DNA of 64,000 nt from Psychromonas algarum. Lineage in GTDB: Bacteria > Pseudomonadota > Gammaproteobacteria > Enterobacterales > Psychromonadaceae. A program made the position numbers and the translations under genes. The stretch is taken from the NCBI RefSeq assembly GCF_004376845.1, contig NZ_SNUW01000008.1, forward strand, positions 62,001 to 126,000. The letters are read 5' to 3'. The notes under the pieces are model-generated. The model did no database searches and had not been told where the DNA came from. It saw only the letters and a program-made list of their open reading frames with translations. Of the stretch, positions 20,073 to 29,523 are shown one piece after another (positions within the stretch are counted from its first letter, which is position 1; each line of letters starts with the position of its first letter).

Positions 20073-20594
20073 TTACTTGCGCTTTAGCTGAGCTAGAGCA
20101 TCAAATGGGTTAGGACGTTCTTCCTCTTCTTCAATTTCGCCGAAGCTACTTTCGTAGTTGCTATATTGACATTCTTCAATTGCATGTTTTGCAATTTGCG
20201 GAAGTGTTAATAACAGCTCATCTTCAACTATTTGATGAAGGTTTACCTCGCCATTTTCATCGTAATAAATTGGCTCATAAACGTCTGGTAAATTATTTTC
20301 CTGCTCTTTATTAAGAACGGGACAATACGTAAATTCAGATTCACACTGATAAGTCATAGGCTCATTGCACCGTTGACAAGTGAGTTCTACTGCGACACTC
20401 ACTTTACCTTCAATGATTTTCAGCTTTTGCTGATCAACATTAAACGAAAAATAAGTATCGATATCAGAGTTAATACTGTTTGTTGACTCTCTTAATCTGC
20501 TTAATAACGACTTATCGAGACTAGCTTCTATCTCTAATCTATTATTAGCAGCGCGAACAGAATCAACGCTAATCGGTAGTTTAACCTTTTGCAT
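20073..20594 (-). CDS. yceD: YceD (DUF177) protein, 23S rRNA accumulation factor
   Basis: A 173-residue acidic cytosolic protein. The family pattern CQRCNEPMTYQCESEFTYCPV is present in the middle, and the C-terminus NPFDALAQLKRK is the usual YceD ending. The family is needed for normal 23S rRNA accumulation and is nearly always next to rpmF. It is first in the fab operon on the minus strand. A promoter should lie in the 136 bases shared with divergent yceF. Confidence 0.9.
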   Translation of the reverse strand: MQKVKLPISVDSVRAANNRLEIEASLDKSLLSRLRESTNSINSDIDTYFSFNVDQQKLKIIEGKVSVAVELTCQRCNEPMTYQCESEFTYCPVLNKEQENNLPDVYEPIYYDENGEVNLHQIVEDELLLTLPQIAKHAIEECQYSNYESSFGEIEEEEERPNPFDALAQLKRK

Positions 20595-20730
20595 GGTCGC
20601 GAATAATATAGATAGAGTGCAATATAGTCAAAGAAAAAGCGTTATTTTTCGTAAGTTTTTATTCAGCTATCGCTTTATTCTTTCACAGTCCTTAAAATAA
20701 ACTTATTTTTATACTTAAGTAGGGTTAATT

Positions 20731-21312
20731 ATGCCACAAAAGCTAGTGCTAGCATCAACTTCACCATTTAGAAAACAGCTATTAGAAAAGCTGCATTTAG
20801 ACTTTTCCACAGCTAACCCACAGGTTAACGAAGAGGAACTACCTGGAGAAACAGCAATTCAATTAGTAGAGAGACTAGCAATTGCAAAAGCACAAGCAGT
20901 CGTTAACGATTTTCCTGATTCATTAATTATTGGATCTGATCAAGTCTGTTTAAATAACGGAAAAATTCTTGGAAAACCAGGTAACTTTGAGAATGCATTT
21001 AAACAACTAAAAGCAGCAAGTGCTCAACATGTTACTTTTTATACGGGTCTTGCTGTTGTTAATAGTAAAACAGGAAAAGTGCAATCATTAGTAGAACCTT
21101 ATGATGTGTACTTTAGAGAATTATCTGATGAAATGATCACTAATTATCTTAATAAAGAAGAACCTTATAACTGTGCGGGTAGTTTTAAAAGTGAAGGATT
21201 TGGCATTAGTTTATTTAGTCAATTCGATGGCAAAGATCCAAATAGTCTCATTGGTTTGCCACTTATTTCTTTAATTAAATTATTAGAAAATGAAGGTTTT
21301 TCAATACTTTAA
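20731..21312 (+). CDS. yceF: 7-methyl-GTP pyrophosphatase, Maf family
   Basis: A 193-residue nucleotide pyrophosphatase of the Maf family that hydrolyses modified NTPs. Motifs are LVLASTSPFRKQLLEKL (residues 5-21), IGSDQVCLNNGKILGKP, VTFYTGLAVV and YNCAGSFKSEGFGISLF. The Cys-Ala-Gly-Ser and Gly-Phe-Gly wording follows E. coli YceF rather than Maf/YhdE, supporting 7-methyl-GTP specificity. It is divergent from yceD, as in E. coli. Confidence 0.92.
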   Translation: MPQKLVLASTSPFRKQLLEKLHLDFSTANPQVNEEELPGETAIQLVERLAIAKAQAVVNDFPDSLIIGSDQVCLNNGKILGKPGNFENAFKQLKAASAQHVTFYTGLAVVNSKTGKVQSLVEPYDVYFRELSDEMITNYLNKEEPYNCAGSFKSEGFGISLFSQFDGKDPNSLIGLPLISLIKLLENEGFSIL

Positions 21313-21327
21313 TATCGTAATATAAAT

Positions 21328-21356
21328 ACCTAGTGACAGTATTACTGTCACTAGGT
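21328..21356. terminator. Hairpin between convergent yceF and uvrB
   Basis: A perfect 13-pair stem ACCTAGTGACAGT / ACTGTCACTAGGT with the loop ATT. It sits 15 bases after yceF and 23 bases after uvrB on the other strand. U tracts are poor on both sides, so termination may be modest despite the strong stem. Confidence 0.65.
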
Positions 21357-21379
21357 AGCTTTGCATAAAATAATAATAC

Positions 21380-23404
21380 TTATCCCATCGAAACAAGTTG
21401 CTCATGTAACTTACTGACTTGATCTCGAAGTTGTGCAGCTTTTTCAAACTCTAATGCTTTAGCACAAGCAAACATCTCTTTTTCTAATGTAGCTATCGCT
21501 TTAAGAATATCTTTCTCACTACGTAAGCCTTTATTCACTTGGTATTGTGAATTATTTTCAGCGACTTTAAGTGGTGTTATATTGCTTTTAGGTTGTGGAT
21601 TTTGGCCTAATTGCATCACATCTTGTACTTCTTTTGATAAACCTTGCGGTGTTATACCATTCGCTTTATTAAAGTCATCCTGTAATATTCTTCGATCTTC
21701 CGTTACCTTAATCGCTTTACGCATTGAATCAGTAACTCTATCCGCATATAAGATAGCTCTTCCTTCTAGATTACGTGCAGCACGCCCCATGGTTTGAATC
21801 AATGAACGTTCAGAACGTAAAAAACCTTCTTTATCAGCATCTAAAATCGCCACTAGTGAAACTTCGGGTATATCTAAACCTTCTCGTAACAAGTTGATAC
21901 CAATTAACACGTCAAATACACCTAAACGTAAATCACGGATAATCTCTACACGCTCGACGGTATCAACATCTGAATGTAAATAACGCACTTTGATACCATG
22001 TTCGTTTAAATATTCAGTTAAATCTTCAGCCATACGTTTGGTTAACGTTGTCACTAATACACGCTCACTTTTAGGCACTCTAATATTAATTTCTGACAAT
22101 AAATCATCAACTTGAGTACTGACTGGGCGCACTTCAATAATAGGATCTAACAATCCTGTTGGTCGTATAACTTGCCTTACTACATCTCCCTGTGATTTAT
22201 CTATTTCGTAATCACTTGGCGTAGCAGAAACATAAATAGTTTGTGGAGCAAGTTTTTCAAATTCTTCAAATTTCAGAGGACGGTTATCTAAAGCAGAAGG
22301 TAAACGGAAACCATAATTCACCAAATTCTCTTTACGTGATCGGTCACCTTTATACATAGCACCAATTTGAGGCACTGTTACGTGACTTTCATCAATGACT
22401 AATAAACCATTTTTAGGGAGATAATCAAATAGTGTAGGCGGTGCTTCCCCTACTCCACGACTTGATAAATATCGGGAATAGTTTTCAATACCGGAGCAAT
22501 AGCCTAACTCGTTCATCATTTCTAAGTCGTATAATGTACGCTGTGAAATACGTTGCTCTTCAACAAGTTTATTTTCATCAAGAAAAGTTTTCTTTCTCTC
22601 TTGTAACTCCTCTTTAATGCCATCAATGGCGCTTAATATTTTTTCTCTAGGCGTTACGTAATGTGTTTTAGGAAATATGGTGGTTCGAGATAACCTTTCA
22701 ATGACATGTCCAGTCAAAGGATCAAAAATACTGATCCCCTCAACTTCATCATCAAATAACTCAACTCTAATGGCTTCTTTTTCAGAATCCGCGGGGAAAA
22801 TATCAATCACCTCTCCACGAACGCGGAAAGTACCACGGCTTAATTCAGTTTCATTACGTGTATATTGAATATCCACTAAGCGTTGCAAAATATCTCTACT
22901 CGAAATAATTTCACCGACACTAATGTGCAACATCATTTTTAAATAAGACTGAGGATCACCTAAACCATAAATAGCAGATACAGAAGCAACAAGAACTACA
23001 TCATCACGTTCTAATAACGCTTTTGTTGCAGATAACCGCATTTGTTCAATGTGTGCATTAACTGCCGCATCCTTTTCAATAAACGAATCTGAGCTAGGCA
23101 CATAAGCTTCAGGCTGATAATAATCATAATAAGAAACAAAATATTCAACCGCATTATTAGGAAAGAAAGCTTTCATTTCCCCATAAAGTTGTGCGGCAAG
23201 TGTTTTATTAGGAGCCAAGATCAACGTAGGGCGATTCACTTGAGCAATAGTATTAGCTAAGGTAAATGTTTTACCTGAGCCGGTTACCCCTAAGAGAGTT
23301 TGGAATGCAACACCCGACTCTAATCCATCCACTAATTCTGAAATTGCTTGCGGTTGATCTCCCGCGGGTGAAAAAGGACAAACTAATTCAAAAGGTTTAC
23401 TCAT
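21380..23404 (-). CDS. uvrB: UvrABC excinuclease subunit B
   Basis: A 674-residue DNA-damage verification helicase of nucleotide excision repair. Walker A is in [13 protein letters not shown] (about residues 39-51). The beta-hairpin region [12 protein letters not shown], the DESH Walker B and helicase motif [11 protein letters not shown] follow. A C-terminal UVR motif (about the last 40 residues) binds UvrC. It is single in its unit. I saw no clear LexA box just upstream, unlike E. coli, but a DnaA-box pair lies about 530 bases upstream. Confidence 0.97.
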   Translation of the reverse strand: MSKPFELVCPFSPAGDQPQAISELVDGLESGVAFQTLLGVTGSGKTFTLANTIAQVNRPTLILAPNKTLAAQLYGEMKAFFPNNAVEYFVSYYDYYQPEAYVPSSDSFIEKDAAVNAHIEQMRLSATKALLERDDVVLVASVSAIYGLGDPQSYLKMMLHISVGEIISSRDILQRLVDIQYTRNETELSRGTFRVRGEVIDIFPADSEKEAIRVELFDDEVEGISIFDPLTGHVIERLSRTTIFPKTHYVTPREKILSAIDGIKEELQERKKTFLDENKLVEEQRISQRTLYDLEMMNELGYCSGIENYSRYLSSRGVGEAPPTLFDYLPKNGLLVIDESHVTVPQIGAMYKGDRSRKENLVNYGFRLPSALDNRPLKFEEFEKLAPQTIYVSATPSDYEIDKSQGDVVRQVIRPTGLLDPIIEVRPVSTQVDDLLSEINIRVPKSERVLVTTLTKRMAEDLTEYLNEHGIKVRYLHSDVDTVERVEIIRDLRLGVFDVLIGINLLREGLDIPEVSLVAILDADKEGFLRSERSLIQTMGRAARNLEGRAILYADRVTDSMRKAIKVTEDRRILQDDFNKANGITPQGLSKEVQDVMQLGQNPQPKSNITPLKVAENNSQYQVNKGLRSEKDILKAIATLEKEMFACAKALEFEKAAQLRDQVSKLHEQLVSMG

Positions 23405-24246
23405 AGATCCTCAATATTATCTTGGCTTAAGCTGCAATATTACCATTATTGTTTACGAACAAAACGACAGATTTAAATAGAGATAAAGATGACTTTTCAA
23501 TAAACAAGTGAAAACAACTGTTACACAAACATTTGCGAACGAATTTAGTATTTATATACATTAAAAGATTAAAAATTTACTTTAAAGACTTTATAAAATA
23601 GATAAAAGTTTATAAAAACACCAATAATAATAGCCATTAACTTCATATAGGTTATAAAAAGTGGTGTTCATAAAACAGTCAATACAAACTCAAGAAAGGA
23701 GATGATTGTCAATTAAAATAATTTTAAAAATTTAAAAATAATTCACAGAAAATAGTTGACAGGGTAAAAAACAAAAGAAGGGTTTAAAATAACAATAAAA
23801 ACTAAAAAAAAACCACTTGACGATTATAACCAATTGAAAAATAAGACTTATTTTTTATGCTTAAAAATACTTCTATTTAATCAAACCTAAGGTATATCAA
23901 GGGTTGCAGCGTGATCTTCATTAACTTCCCACAGAGTTATCCACAGAAAAAGTGGATAACCATCGCTAGCCTAGAGTTCATCAGTGTTACAGAAAGATTA
24001 ACTTAATATGACAAGGATCTTCTTGGAAAAAAAATTAGTAGCCTTGATCATATTTTGTACAAAAAAATTTATTTATAAGGTAATGGGTACTTTTATCATA
24101 TACAGCTCAAAGTGATTAATAAGCGTAAAAAGTACAGGCATATTGCTTCAATAATACAATTTATAAAATAATGTCGCTTAAAATTAATACAACTATGCTT
24201 ACAAGCTTATATTTATAACCCACTTAGATAATAGGTTTGTTATGAT
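23405..24246. promoter_or_regulatory. 840-bp AT-rich gap with inverted DnaA-box pair
   Basis: No gene is seen here. At 23936-23944 and 23952-23960 lie the 9-base arms GTTATCCAC and GTGGATAAC of a perfect inverted repeat with a 7-base spacer. The first arm carries a consensus DnaA box, TTATCCACA (23937-23945). The second is a one-mismatch box on the other strand (23951-23959). One-mismatch sites also occur at 23519-23527 and 23739-23747. A nearly pure A/T stretch lies at about 23710-23742. The gap separates divergent uvrB and the yajG-like gene, so it must also hold both promoters. Confidence 0.5.
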
Positions 24247-24276
24247 GTGTACCACATTGCCTCAAAGGATCTTAGG

Positions 24277-24861
24277 ATGTTTGCTACTTACTTTAAACCA
24301 TCATTAATTATTGCTACTTTATTAATATTAATGGGGTGTTCTACTATCCCAGCAGATCTTAATATTAATTCTAAACAGCCTCTTGAAACGGGAACTTATC
24401 AATTTTCTAATCCTCACGCTTGGCAAATAAATAGTCAAGATTATCGTATTGCTCGTCATTTAATCGAAATAGTTGATGGTGATAACGTTGCTCAATTAAT
24501 CAATGAACGTCAATCATTACGAGTACTCGTCGAAAACAATTTAAAACAAGCTTGGATAACAAATAAATTAAAAACAGCTAACGTAAGTGATTACAAAGTA
24601 GATATTAGATTAATTAAAGCATTAACAACGGTCACAGAAGGTGCAGTAAGCTATAACGCATCAACACAAATGATCATTAAGGTACAGCTGACCTATCAAG
24701 ATAAAAGCTTTGTTAAATTGTTCCGCTCAAATAATCAGTGGGAGGCTCCTTTTTCAACCAATGTTTCACGTATTAGAGAAGAATTAAATAAACAACTATC
24801 ACAATTATTAAACCAAATTATTAAAGACCAAGAGCTCAACGATAAACTGCAAAAGTTTTAA
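24277..24861 (+). CDS. yajG: YajG-family lipoprotein
   Basis: A 194-residue exported lipoprotein. The signal peptide ends in the lipobox LMGC, so the mature protein starts at that Cys and is acylated. The frame could start 30 bases earlier at a GTG, but the ATG at 24277 has AAGGA 7 bases upstream and begins a normal signal peptide. Segment by segment (DYRIARHLIEI, LRVLVENNLKQAW, VTEGAVSYNASTQ) it lines up with E. coli YajG. The function of the family is unknown. It is followed by a cyclophilin gene after 44 bases. Confidence 0.75.
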   Translation: MFATYFKPSLIIATLLILMGCSTIPADLNINSKQPLETGTYQFSNPHAWQINSQDYRIARHLIEIVDGDNVAQLINERQSLRVLVENNLKQAWITNKLKTANVSDYKVDIRLIKALTTVTEGAVSYNASTQMIIKVQLTYQDKSFVKLFRSNNQWEAPFSTNVSRIREELNKQLSQLLNQIIKDQELNDKLQKF

Positions 24862-24905
24862 CGCACACCAATATTATTTAAATTATTTATAGTTAAGGAA
24901 CTACC

Positions 24906-25475
24906 ATGAAATACATAACTGCCCTGATCTTATTATTTACTAGTCACCTGGTACTTGCAGCAAATAATCCAATGATTGTAATAGATACAAATAAAGGGCA
25001 AATTACTCTTGAGCTTTTTCCTGAACAAGCTCCTGCGAGTGTTACGAATTTTTTAGCTTATATAGAGAAAGATGAATTCAAGCAGAGTACTTTTCATCGA
25101 GTCATTAAAGGATTTATGATCCAAGGTGGAGGATTTTTAGCTTCAGGAGAGCGTTTAGAAACGAATGCTCCAATTAAAAATGAATCTCGTAATGGATTAA
25201 GTAATGAACGTGGCACTATTGCGATGGCTCGTACCGGTAACCCTCACTCAGCAACCCGTCAGTTTTTTATTAATCATAAAGATAATTTATTTTTAGATGC
25301 CTCTGGTGGTAATTGGGGTTATGCAGTCTTTGGTAAAGTAACCAAAGGCATGGATGTGGTTGATAAAATAGCCAACGTGCAAACAGGCGCTCAAGACAAG
25401 CCTGTAACACCAGTCATTATTAATAGGATCACTGTCGTAACAGACCAAAGTATTATGTTAATTGATAAAAAGTAG
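24906..25475 (+). CDS. Periplasmic peptidyl-prolyl cis-trans isomerase, cyclophilin type
   Basis: A 189-residue cyclophilin with a signal peptide (residues 1-18, cleavage near LAANN), so it folds proteins in the periplasm. The core FHRVIKGFMIQGGGF and the segment ARTGNPHSATRQFFINHKDN carry the usual active-site residues (Arg, Phe, Met, Gln). The Trp of human CypA is replaced, as in bacterial PpiA/PpiB. It is probably transcribed with the upstream lipoprotein gene. It could be called ppiA by location, but other periplasmic cyclophilins exist. Confidence 0.88.
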   Translation: MKYITALILLFTSHLVLAANNPMIVIDTNKGQITLELFPEQAPASVTNFLAYIEKDEFKQSTFHRVIKGFMIQGGGFLASGERLETNAPIKNESRNGLSNERGTIAMARTGNPHSATRQFFINHKDNLFLDASGGNWGYAVFGKVTKGMDVVDKIANVQTGAQDKPVTPVIINRITVVTDQSIMLIDKK

Positions 25476-25485
25476 TCAACCGAAG

Positions 25486-25646
25486 TAATAATAGCGATTA
25501 CATTAAATATGTTATCTGAATTTCACGCTGAAAAAAAGTTCAATTCAAGACGTAAATGGCAGCCCCTTTTACGAAATTTATAACAAAGAAGTGACTTGTT
25601 TTAAGCAGTAAAATAGATCCGCTATTTATTGTGATTGGTATAATAA
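25486..25646. repeat. MITE-like dispersed repeat, copy 2
   Basis: About 160 bases homologous to 14091-14258. Its right end, reverse-complemented, reads TATTATACCAATCACAATAA, matching the left end of copy 1 (TATAATACCAATTACATTAA) at most positions. TAATAAT occurs at both edges (25486-25492 and 25641-25647), which may be part of the termini or a target duplication. It lies between convergent genes, just before the minE-side terminator, and has no ORF. Confidence 0.75.
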
Positions 25647-25656
25647 TCTGAATACA

Positions 25657-25684
25657 AAAAATGCGACTAATTAGTCGCATTTTT
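25657..25684. terminator. Bidirectional terminator between the cyclophilin gene and minE
   Basis: A perfect 14-base-arm palindrome centred on AATT, with A run on the left and T run on the right, suitable for both strands. It lies about 63 bases beyond the minE stop. Confidence 0.8.
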
Positions 25685-25747
25685 ATGTAAAACGATCAGC
25701 TAAATAAACACAAACTCTGCAATAGTTAGCGATTAATTTTAACTACA

Positions 25748-26014
25748 TTATTTTTGTTTAGGCAATGTTACATTTACTTCAAGCACCGACATATCATCAT
25801 CTGCTTTATCATTAAATTCACATTTAACATCGTCTGATGAAATATCCATATATTTGCGGATCACAGCAACAAGTTCTTTTTGTAACTCCGGCATATACGA
25901 AGGAACGTCAAAACTAGAGTGCTCATGAGCCACAATAATTTGTAAACGGTCTTTAGCTAATTTTGCAGTGCCTTTTTTAGGTTTTTCCTTACGAAAATAT
26001 TCTAATAATCCCAT
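25748..26014 (-). CDS. minE: Cell-division topological specificity factor MinE
   Basis: An 88-residue protein that drives MinD off the membrane and sets up the pole-to-pole oscillation. The N-terminal amphipathic helix MGLLEYFRKEK is the membrane-sensing part. The contact helix follows in AKLAKDRLQIIVAHEHS, and the C-terminal half dimerises. The ATG at 26014 lies one base after the minD stop and has GGGAG 6 bases upstream. An ATG four codons earlier overlaps minD and would place that ribosome site inside the gene. Confidence 0.95.
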   Translation of the reverse strand: MGLLEYFRKEKPKKGTAKLAKDRLQIIVAHEHSSFDVPSYMPELQKELVAVIRKYMDISSDDVKCEFNDKADDDMSVLEVNVTLPKQK

Positions 26015-26015
26015 A

Positions 26016-26828
26016 TTAACTCCCAAATATACGGCTCAAAAAGCCTTTCTTTTCAACAGTAACAAAACGTAAATCTCGTTGAAAGCCTAACAATCTATCA
26101 ACAGCATCTTGATAAGCTTTCCCTGCATCACTTTCTTGATTTAAAATAACTGGCTCACCTAAGTTTGATGCACTTAATACATCTTTAGACTCAGGAATAA
26201 CACCAATTAAGTCAATACCTAATAAGTCATCAATATCTTCAATACTCAACATTTCTTCACGCTCAACACGCTCAGGACAATAACGAGTGATCAACAAATG
26301 TACTTTCACTGGCTCCATCTGTTTTTCTGAACGGTAAGACTTACTAGATAACATGCCAGTAATACGATCAGAATCTCGAACCGATGACACTTCTGGATTG
26401 GTGGTGACAACAGCTTCATCGGCAAAATATAATGCCATCATTGCGCCCTGCTCAATACCTGCAGGAGAGTCACAAATGATGTATTCAAAACCGTCTGCTT
26501 TTAAAGCATCAATAACTTCAGCCACACCTTCTTGTGTTAAAGCATCTTTATTACGTGTTTGTGATGCAGGTAAAATATATAAAGTATCAACACGTTTATC
26601 TTTCACTAACGCTTGCTGTAAATTTGCTTCACCATTGATAACATTAATAAGATCGTAAACAACACGACGCTCACATCCCATGATCAGATCTAAATTTCTC
26701 AAGCCAATATCAAAATCGATGATCACTGTTTTAGCACCTGTTTTTGCTAACCCAGTACCAATAGCAGCACTACTCGTTGTTTTACCAACACCGCCTTTAC
26801 CTGATGTGACAACAATTACCTTTGCCAT
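26016..26828 (-). CDS. minD: Septum-site determining ATPase MinD
   Basis: A 270-residue membrane-associated ATPase that recruits MinC. The deviant Walker A is GKGGVGKTTSS (residues 10-20). The switch regions FDIGLRNLD and DSPAGIE are present. The C-terminal amphipathic helix KKGFLSRIFGS is the membrane-targeting sequence. It lies between minC (19 bases) and minE (1 base). Confidence 0.97.
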   Translation of the reverse strand: MAKVIVVTSGKGGVGKTTSSAAIGTGLAKTGAKTVIIDFDIGLRNLDLIMGCERRVVYDLINVINGEANLQQALVKDKRVDTLYILPASQTRNKDALTQEGVAEVIDALKADGFEYIICDSPAGIEQGAMMALYFADEAVVTTNPEVSSVRDSDRITGMLSSKSYRSEKQMEPVKVHLLITRYCPERVEREEMLSIEDIDDLLGIDLIGVIPESKDVLSASNLGEPVILNQESDAGKAYQDAVDRLLGFQRDLRFVTVEKKGFLSRIFGS

Positions 26829-26847
26829 ATAACTTTCCTTTCTAATG

Positions 26848-27594
26848 TTAAATTTTATTTAAACTTGAAAAAACCATATTTTGCTCATCCAAAGAGACAG
26901 AGCAAGCCGTTGACCACATATTCTCAGGTAATGCTTCACTTAATTTGTAAACACCAGCAATTGACACTAATTCAGGTTGTAAAGTTTGGCAAAAAATAGC
27001 GGCATTGGTATTACCCATTGCTCCGGCTAAAGCTTTACCTCTTAACGCACCATAAACATGGATACATCCGTCTGCGATAACTTCTGCTCCAGCCCCCACA
27101 TCACCATTAATGACTAAATCACATTCTTTAGCATAAATTTGTTGTCCAGAGCGTACCCGACCAACATGTACTTTTGTTTTAACATCACTCACTACAAATG
27201 ATGGTGGAATATCAACTACATCATCCGTTTCTTCAGCTGGGACAACTATTTCTTCTAATTGTTCCGACACTTGCGTTGCAGGAACTGCTTTAATAACTTG
27301 TCTTGTTGATCCATGTAATACAGCAATAGAGTGTTCATTCGCTTGCTGTTTTTGTTCTTTTGAGACTTTGCCTGTTATACCTGTCAAGATAAAACCATGC
27401 TCTTCAACTGTACGTTGTAGTTGTAAAAAATCGATATTTAACGATGTTTTTACAATATTAACCACCATAGGTGTTTGAGCAAAAAATTCAGGAGCCATCA
27501 GCCGTCTTTTATTTAATTCTTCGGCAAGTTCTGAAAGCGTTTCACTATCAAGATTCACTACTAACAAGGTAAAATTTAACGATTTTAACGCCAT
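26848..27594 (-). CDS. minC: Septum-site determining protein MinC
   Basis: An FtsZ-assembly inhibitor of 248 residues. The N-terminal FtsZ-binding domain covers about residues 1-110, a linker rich in Glu and Val follows, and the C-terminal beta-helix (RSGQQIYAKECDLVINGDVGAGAEVIADGCIHVYGALRGKA) binds MinD. The ATG at 27594 with AAGGA 6 bases upstream gives the family start MALKSLNFTLLVV. The frame is open 10 codons further up. It is first gene of minCDE, and its promoter lies in the 126 bases shared with ycgL. Confidence 0.95.
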   Translation of the reverse strand: MALKSLNFTLLVVNLDSETLSELAEELNKRRLMAPEFFAQTPMVVNIVKTSLNIDFLQLQRTVEEHGFILTGITGKVSKEQKQQANEHSIAVLHGSTRQVIKAVPATQVSEQLEEIVVPAEETDDVVDIPPSFVVSDVKTKVHVGRVRSGQQIYAKECDLVINGDVGAGAEVIADGCIHVYGALRGKALAGAMGNTNAAIFCQTLQPELVSIAGVYKLSEALPENMWSTACSVSLDEQNMVFSSLNKI

Positions 27595-27720
27595 AATTAT
27601 CCTTTCTAATCTAATCTTTATCATTTGACATAAAATTCAGCGAATTTCTATAAAAAATAAACGCTTATGCATGTTATAGTTTGCATCAACATTAGGCAAG
27701 TAAAGGGCTAGATAAGTATT

Positions 27721-28008
27721 ATGTTATGTGCTGTATATAAAAGTATCCGTAAACCACAGACCTACCTTTTTGTTGCAAAACGAGATGACTTTGAGCAAGT
27801 CCCCACTCCTTTGCTAGAACAATTTGGCCCACCAAAATTGGTGACTATATTAAATATCACTGAAAACACAAAAATGGTTATGGCAGATGCAACAAAAGTG
27901 ATACAAGAAGTCAGTAGAGCCGGCTTTTATTTACAATTGCCACCACCGCCAGTTGATCATTTAAAAGAGCATAAAAATTGGACACAAAAAAAACAGGAAT
28001 CGCAATAA
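27721..28008 (+). CDS. ycgL: YcgL-domain protein
   Basis: A 95-residue cytosolic protein of the YcgL (DUF709) family. It starts MLCAVYKSIRKPQTYLFVAKRDDFEQVP, and the LPPPPVDHL motif near the C-terminus is diagnostic. The biochemical role is unknown. It is divergent from minC, the same association as in E. coli. Its stop overlaps the next ATG as TAATG. Confidence 0.9.
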   Translation: MLCAVYKSIRKPQTYLFVAKRDDFEQVPTPLLEQFGPPKLVTILNITENTKMVMADATKVIQEVSRAGFYLQLPPPPVDHLKEHKNWTQKKQESQ

Positions 28009-29033
28009 TGGAAAAAATAAGTTTATTTTCAAAAAAAATTGTTCGTTACCTAAGCATACTGCCAGTTTTAGTCTTATTGGGGTATTCAACAACCAGTGTT
28101 GCGAGCGTTGAACGTAATATTTCATTTATTCAATACGTAGAGAACCTGAAACAAGAAGCCCTCACTTTAGGTATCGATAAAGGCGTGATTGATTCAGCTT
28201 TTGAAAACGTTGAATTTCTACAGCGGAGTGTTTCTTCAGATAAAGAACAACCCGAGTTTAAAATGACGCTAGATACTTATATTCCACGAGCTGTGCCTAA
28301 TTGGAAAATCCAGCAAGCACGTGATGCCTACACAAAACACTATAAGTTATTACACAAAATTGGAAAAGAATACGGTGTGCAACCGCGCTTTATTGTTGCC
28401 TTATGGGGAATTGAAACTAACTTTGGTAAATTGACGGGTCGTCATTATATTATCTCCTCATTAACAACTATGGCTTATGAAGGTCGCCGAGAAGCGTTAT
28501 TTAAAAAGCAATTATTTGCCGCATTAACTATTTTAGAAGAAGGCCATATTAGCCAAGATAAATTTATTGGTTCATGGGCAGGTGCCATGGGACAAGTTCA
28601 ATTTATGCCAACTTCTTACTTAAACTATGCAGTTGATTATGATGGTGATGGTAAAAAAGACATTTGGAATACACCTGCAGACGTATTCGCTTCAGCAGCA
28701 AATTACCTTAAAACAGAAGGTTGGAATGACCAGCAAACATGGGGACGCCAAGTCAAACTACCGAATGATTTCGATAAAAGCTTAGCAGGTATTAGACAAC
28801 AGAAATCATTAAAGGAATGGCAAGCATTAGGTGTTCGCCGATATGATGGAAAAGACTTACCAGATTTTGATTTACAAGCTTCTGTTGTTATCCCTGATGA
28901 TGAAAATGGACGAGTTTATTTAGCCTATAACAATTACAAAGTACTAATGCATTGGAATCGTTCTTATTACTTTGCAACCGCTGTAAGTTATTTATCTGAA
29001 CGTATCCAACATCCTAAAATAGTTGTTGAATAA
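28008..29033 (+). CDS. Lytic murein transglycosylase, MltB/SLT2 family
   Basis: A 341-residue periplasmic peptidoglycan hydrolase with an N-terminal signal (about residues 8-33) that lacks a lipobox Cys (LLGYSTTSVAS), so it is probably soluble, not a lipoprotein like MltB. The catalytic Glu is in ALWGIETNFGKLTG. The conserved GSWAGAMGQVQFMPTSY and DYDGDGKKDIW segments of SLT family 2 follow. The ATG at 28008 overlaps the ycgL stop. The longer open frame would put ten unlikely residues before the signal. Confidence 0.88.
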   Translation: MEKISLFSKKIVRYLSILPVLVLLGYSTTSVASVERNISFIQYVENLKQEALTLGIDKGVIDSAFENVEFLQRSVSSDKEQPEFKMTLDTYIPRAVPNWKIQQARDAYTKHYKLLHKIGKEYGVQPRFIVALWGIETNFGKLTGRHYIISSLTTMAYEGRREALFKKQLFAALTILEEGHISQDKFIGSWAGAMGQVQFMPTSYLNYAVDYDGDGKKDIWNTPADVFASAANYLKTEGWNDQQTWGRQVKLPNDFDKSLAGIRQQKSLKEWQALGVRRYDGKDLPDFDLQASVVIPDDENGRVYLAYNNYKVLMHWNRSYYFATAVSYLSERIQHPKIVVE

Positions 29034-29044
29034 GGCTCTATTTA

Positions 29045-29497
29045 ATGAAAAATGTAACAGAAAAATTTTGGGAAAAAAAAACGCTTTCTCAAATGTCTCA
29101 GAACGAATGGGAATCACTTTGTGATGGTTGTGGAAAGTGCTGTCTTAATAAACTTATTGATGATGAAACAGAAGAGTTGCATTTTACTAATGTAGCTTGT
29201 CATCTCCTACACACTAAAACATGCCAATGCAGAAAATATGAAAAACGTTTTAAGTTAGTGCCTGACTGTGTGAAAATTTCATTAGAGGATGTTGAGCAAT
29301 TTCACTGGTTACCAGCAAGCTGTGCTTATAAGTTATTGATAGAAGAAAAGCCCCTACCACAGTGGCACCCTTTACTTACAGGAAATCAATCGGCGATGCA
29401 CAAAGGCGGGCATTCTATTCGTGGAAAAATCATTTCCGAAACGCAAATAGATCCTGAAAAATTAGAAGATTACATTGCAATTTGGCCTGCCGAATAA
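29045..29497 (+). CDS. ycgN: YcgN-family cysteine-cluster protein
   Basis: A 150-residue protein of the UPF0260/YcgN family. Cysteines are arranged as CDGCGKCCLNKL near residue 28, then VACHLLHTKTCQCRKYEKR and PDC, suggesting an iron-sulfur or zinc site. WEKKTLSQMSQNEWESLCDGCGKCC is the family opening. Function unknown. It belongs to the ycgL-mltB-like-ycgN run, 11 bases after the previous gene. Confidence 0.9.
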   Translation: MKNVTEKFWEKKTLSQMSQNEWESLCDGCGKCCLNKLIDDETEELHFTNVACHLLHTKTCQCRKYEKRFKLVPDCVKISLEDVEQFHWLPASCAYKLLIEEKPLPQWHPLLTGNQSAMHKGGHSIRGKIISETQIDPEKLEDYIAIWPAE

Positions 29498-29523
29498 GCA
29501 ATTTAATAAATAAAGAGGTTATT

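Noticed and set aside
23405-23560. LexA box upstream of uvrB
   Set aside because: I looked for CTGT with an 8-base spacer and ACAG; only half-matches are present.
23626-23657. A third, diverged left end of the MITE-like element (AATAATAGCCATTAAC...)
   Set aside because: Similarity stops after about 30 A/T-rich bases, needs gaps, and no matching core or right end follows.
23405-24246. Calling the gap the chromosomal origin
   Set aside because: Only one perfect DnaA box and one near-perfect one are seen, and none of the usual neighbours (dnaA, mnmG, mioC, rpmH) are in the window.
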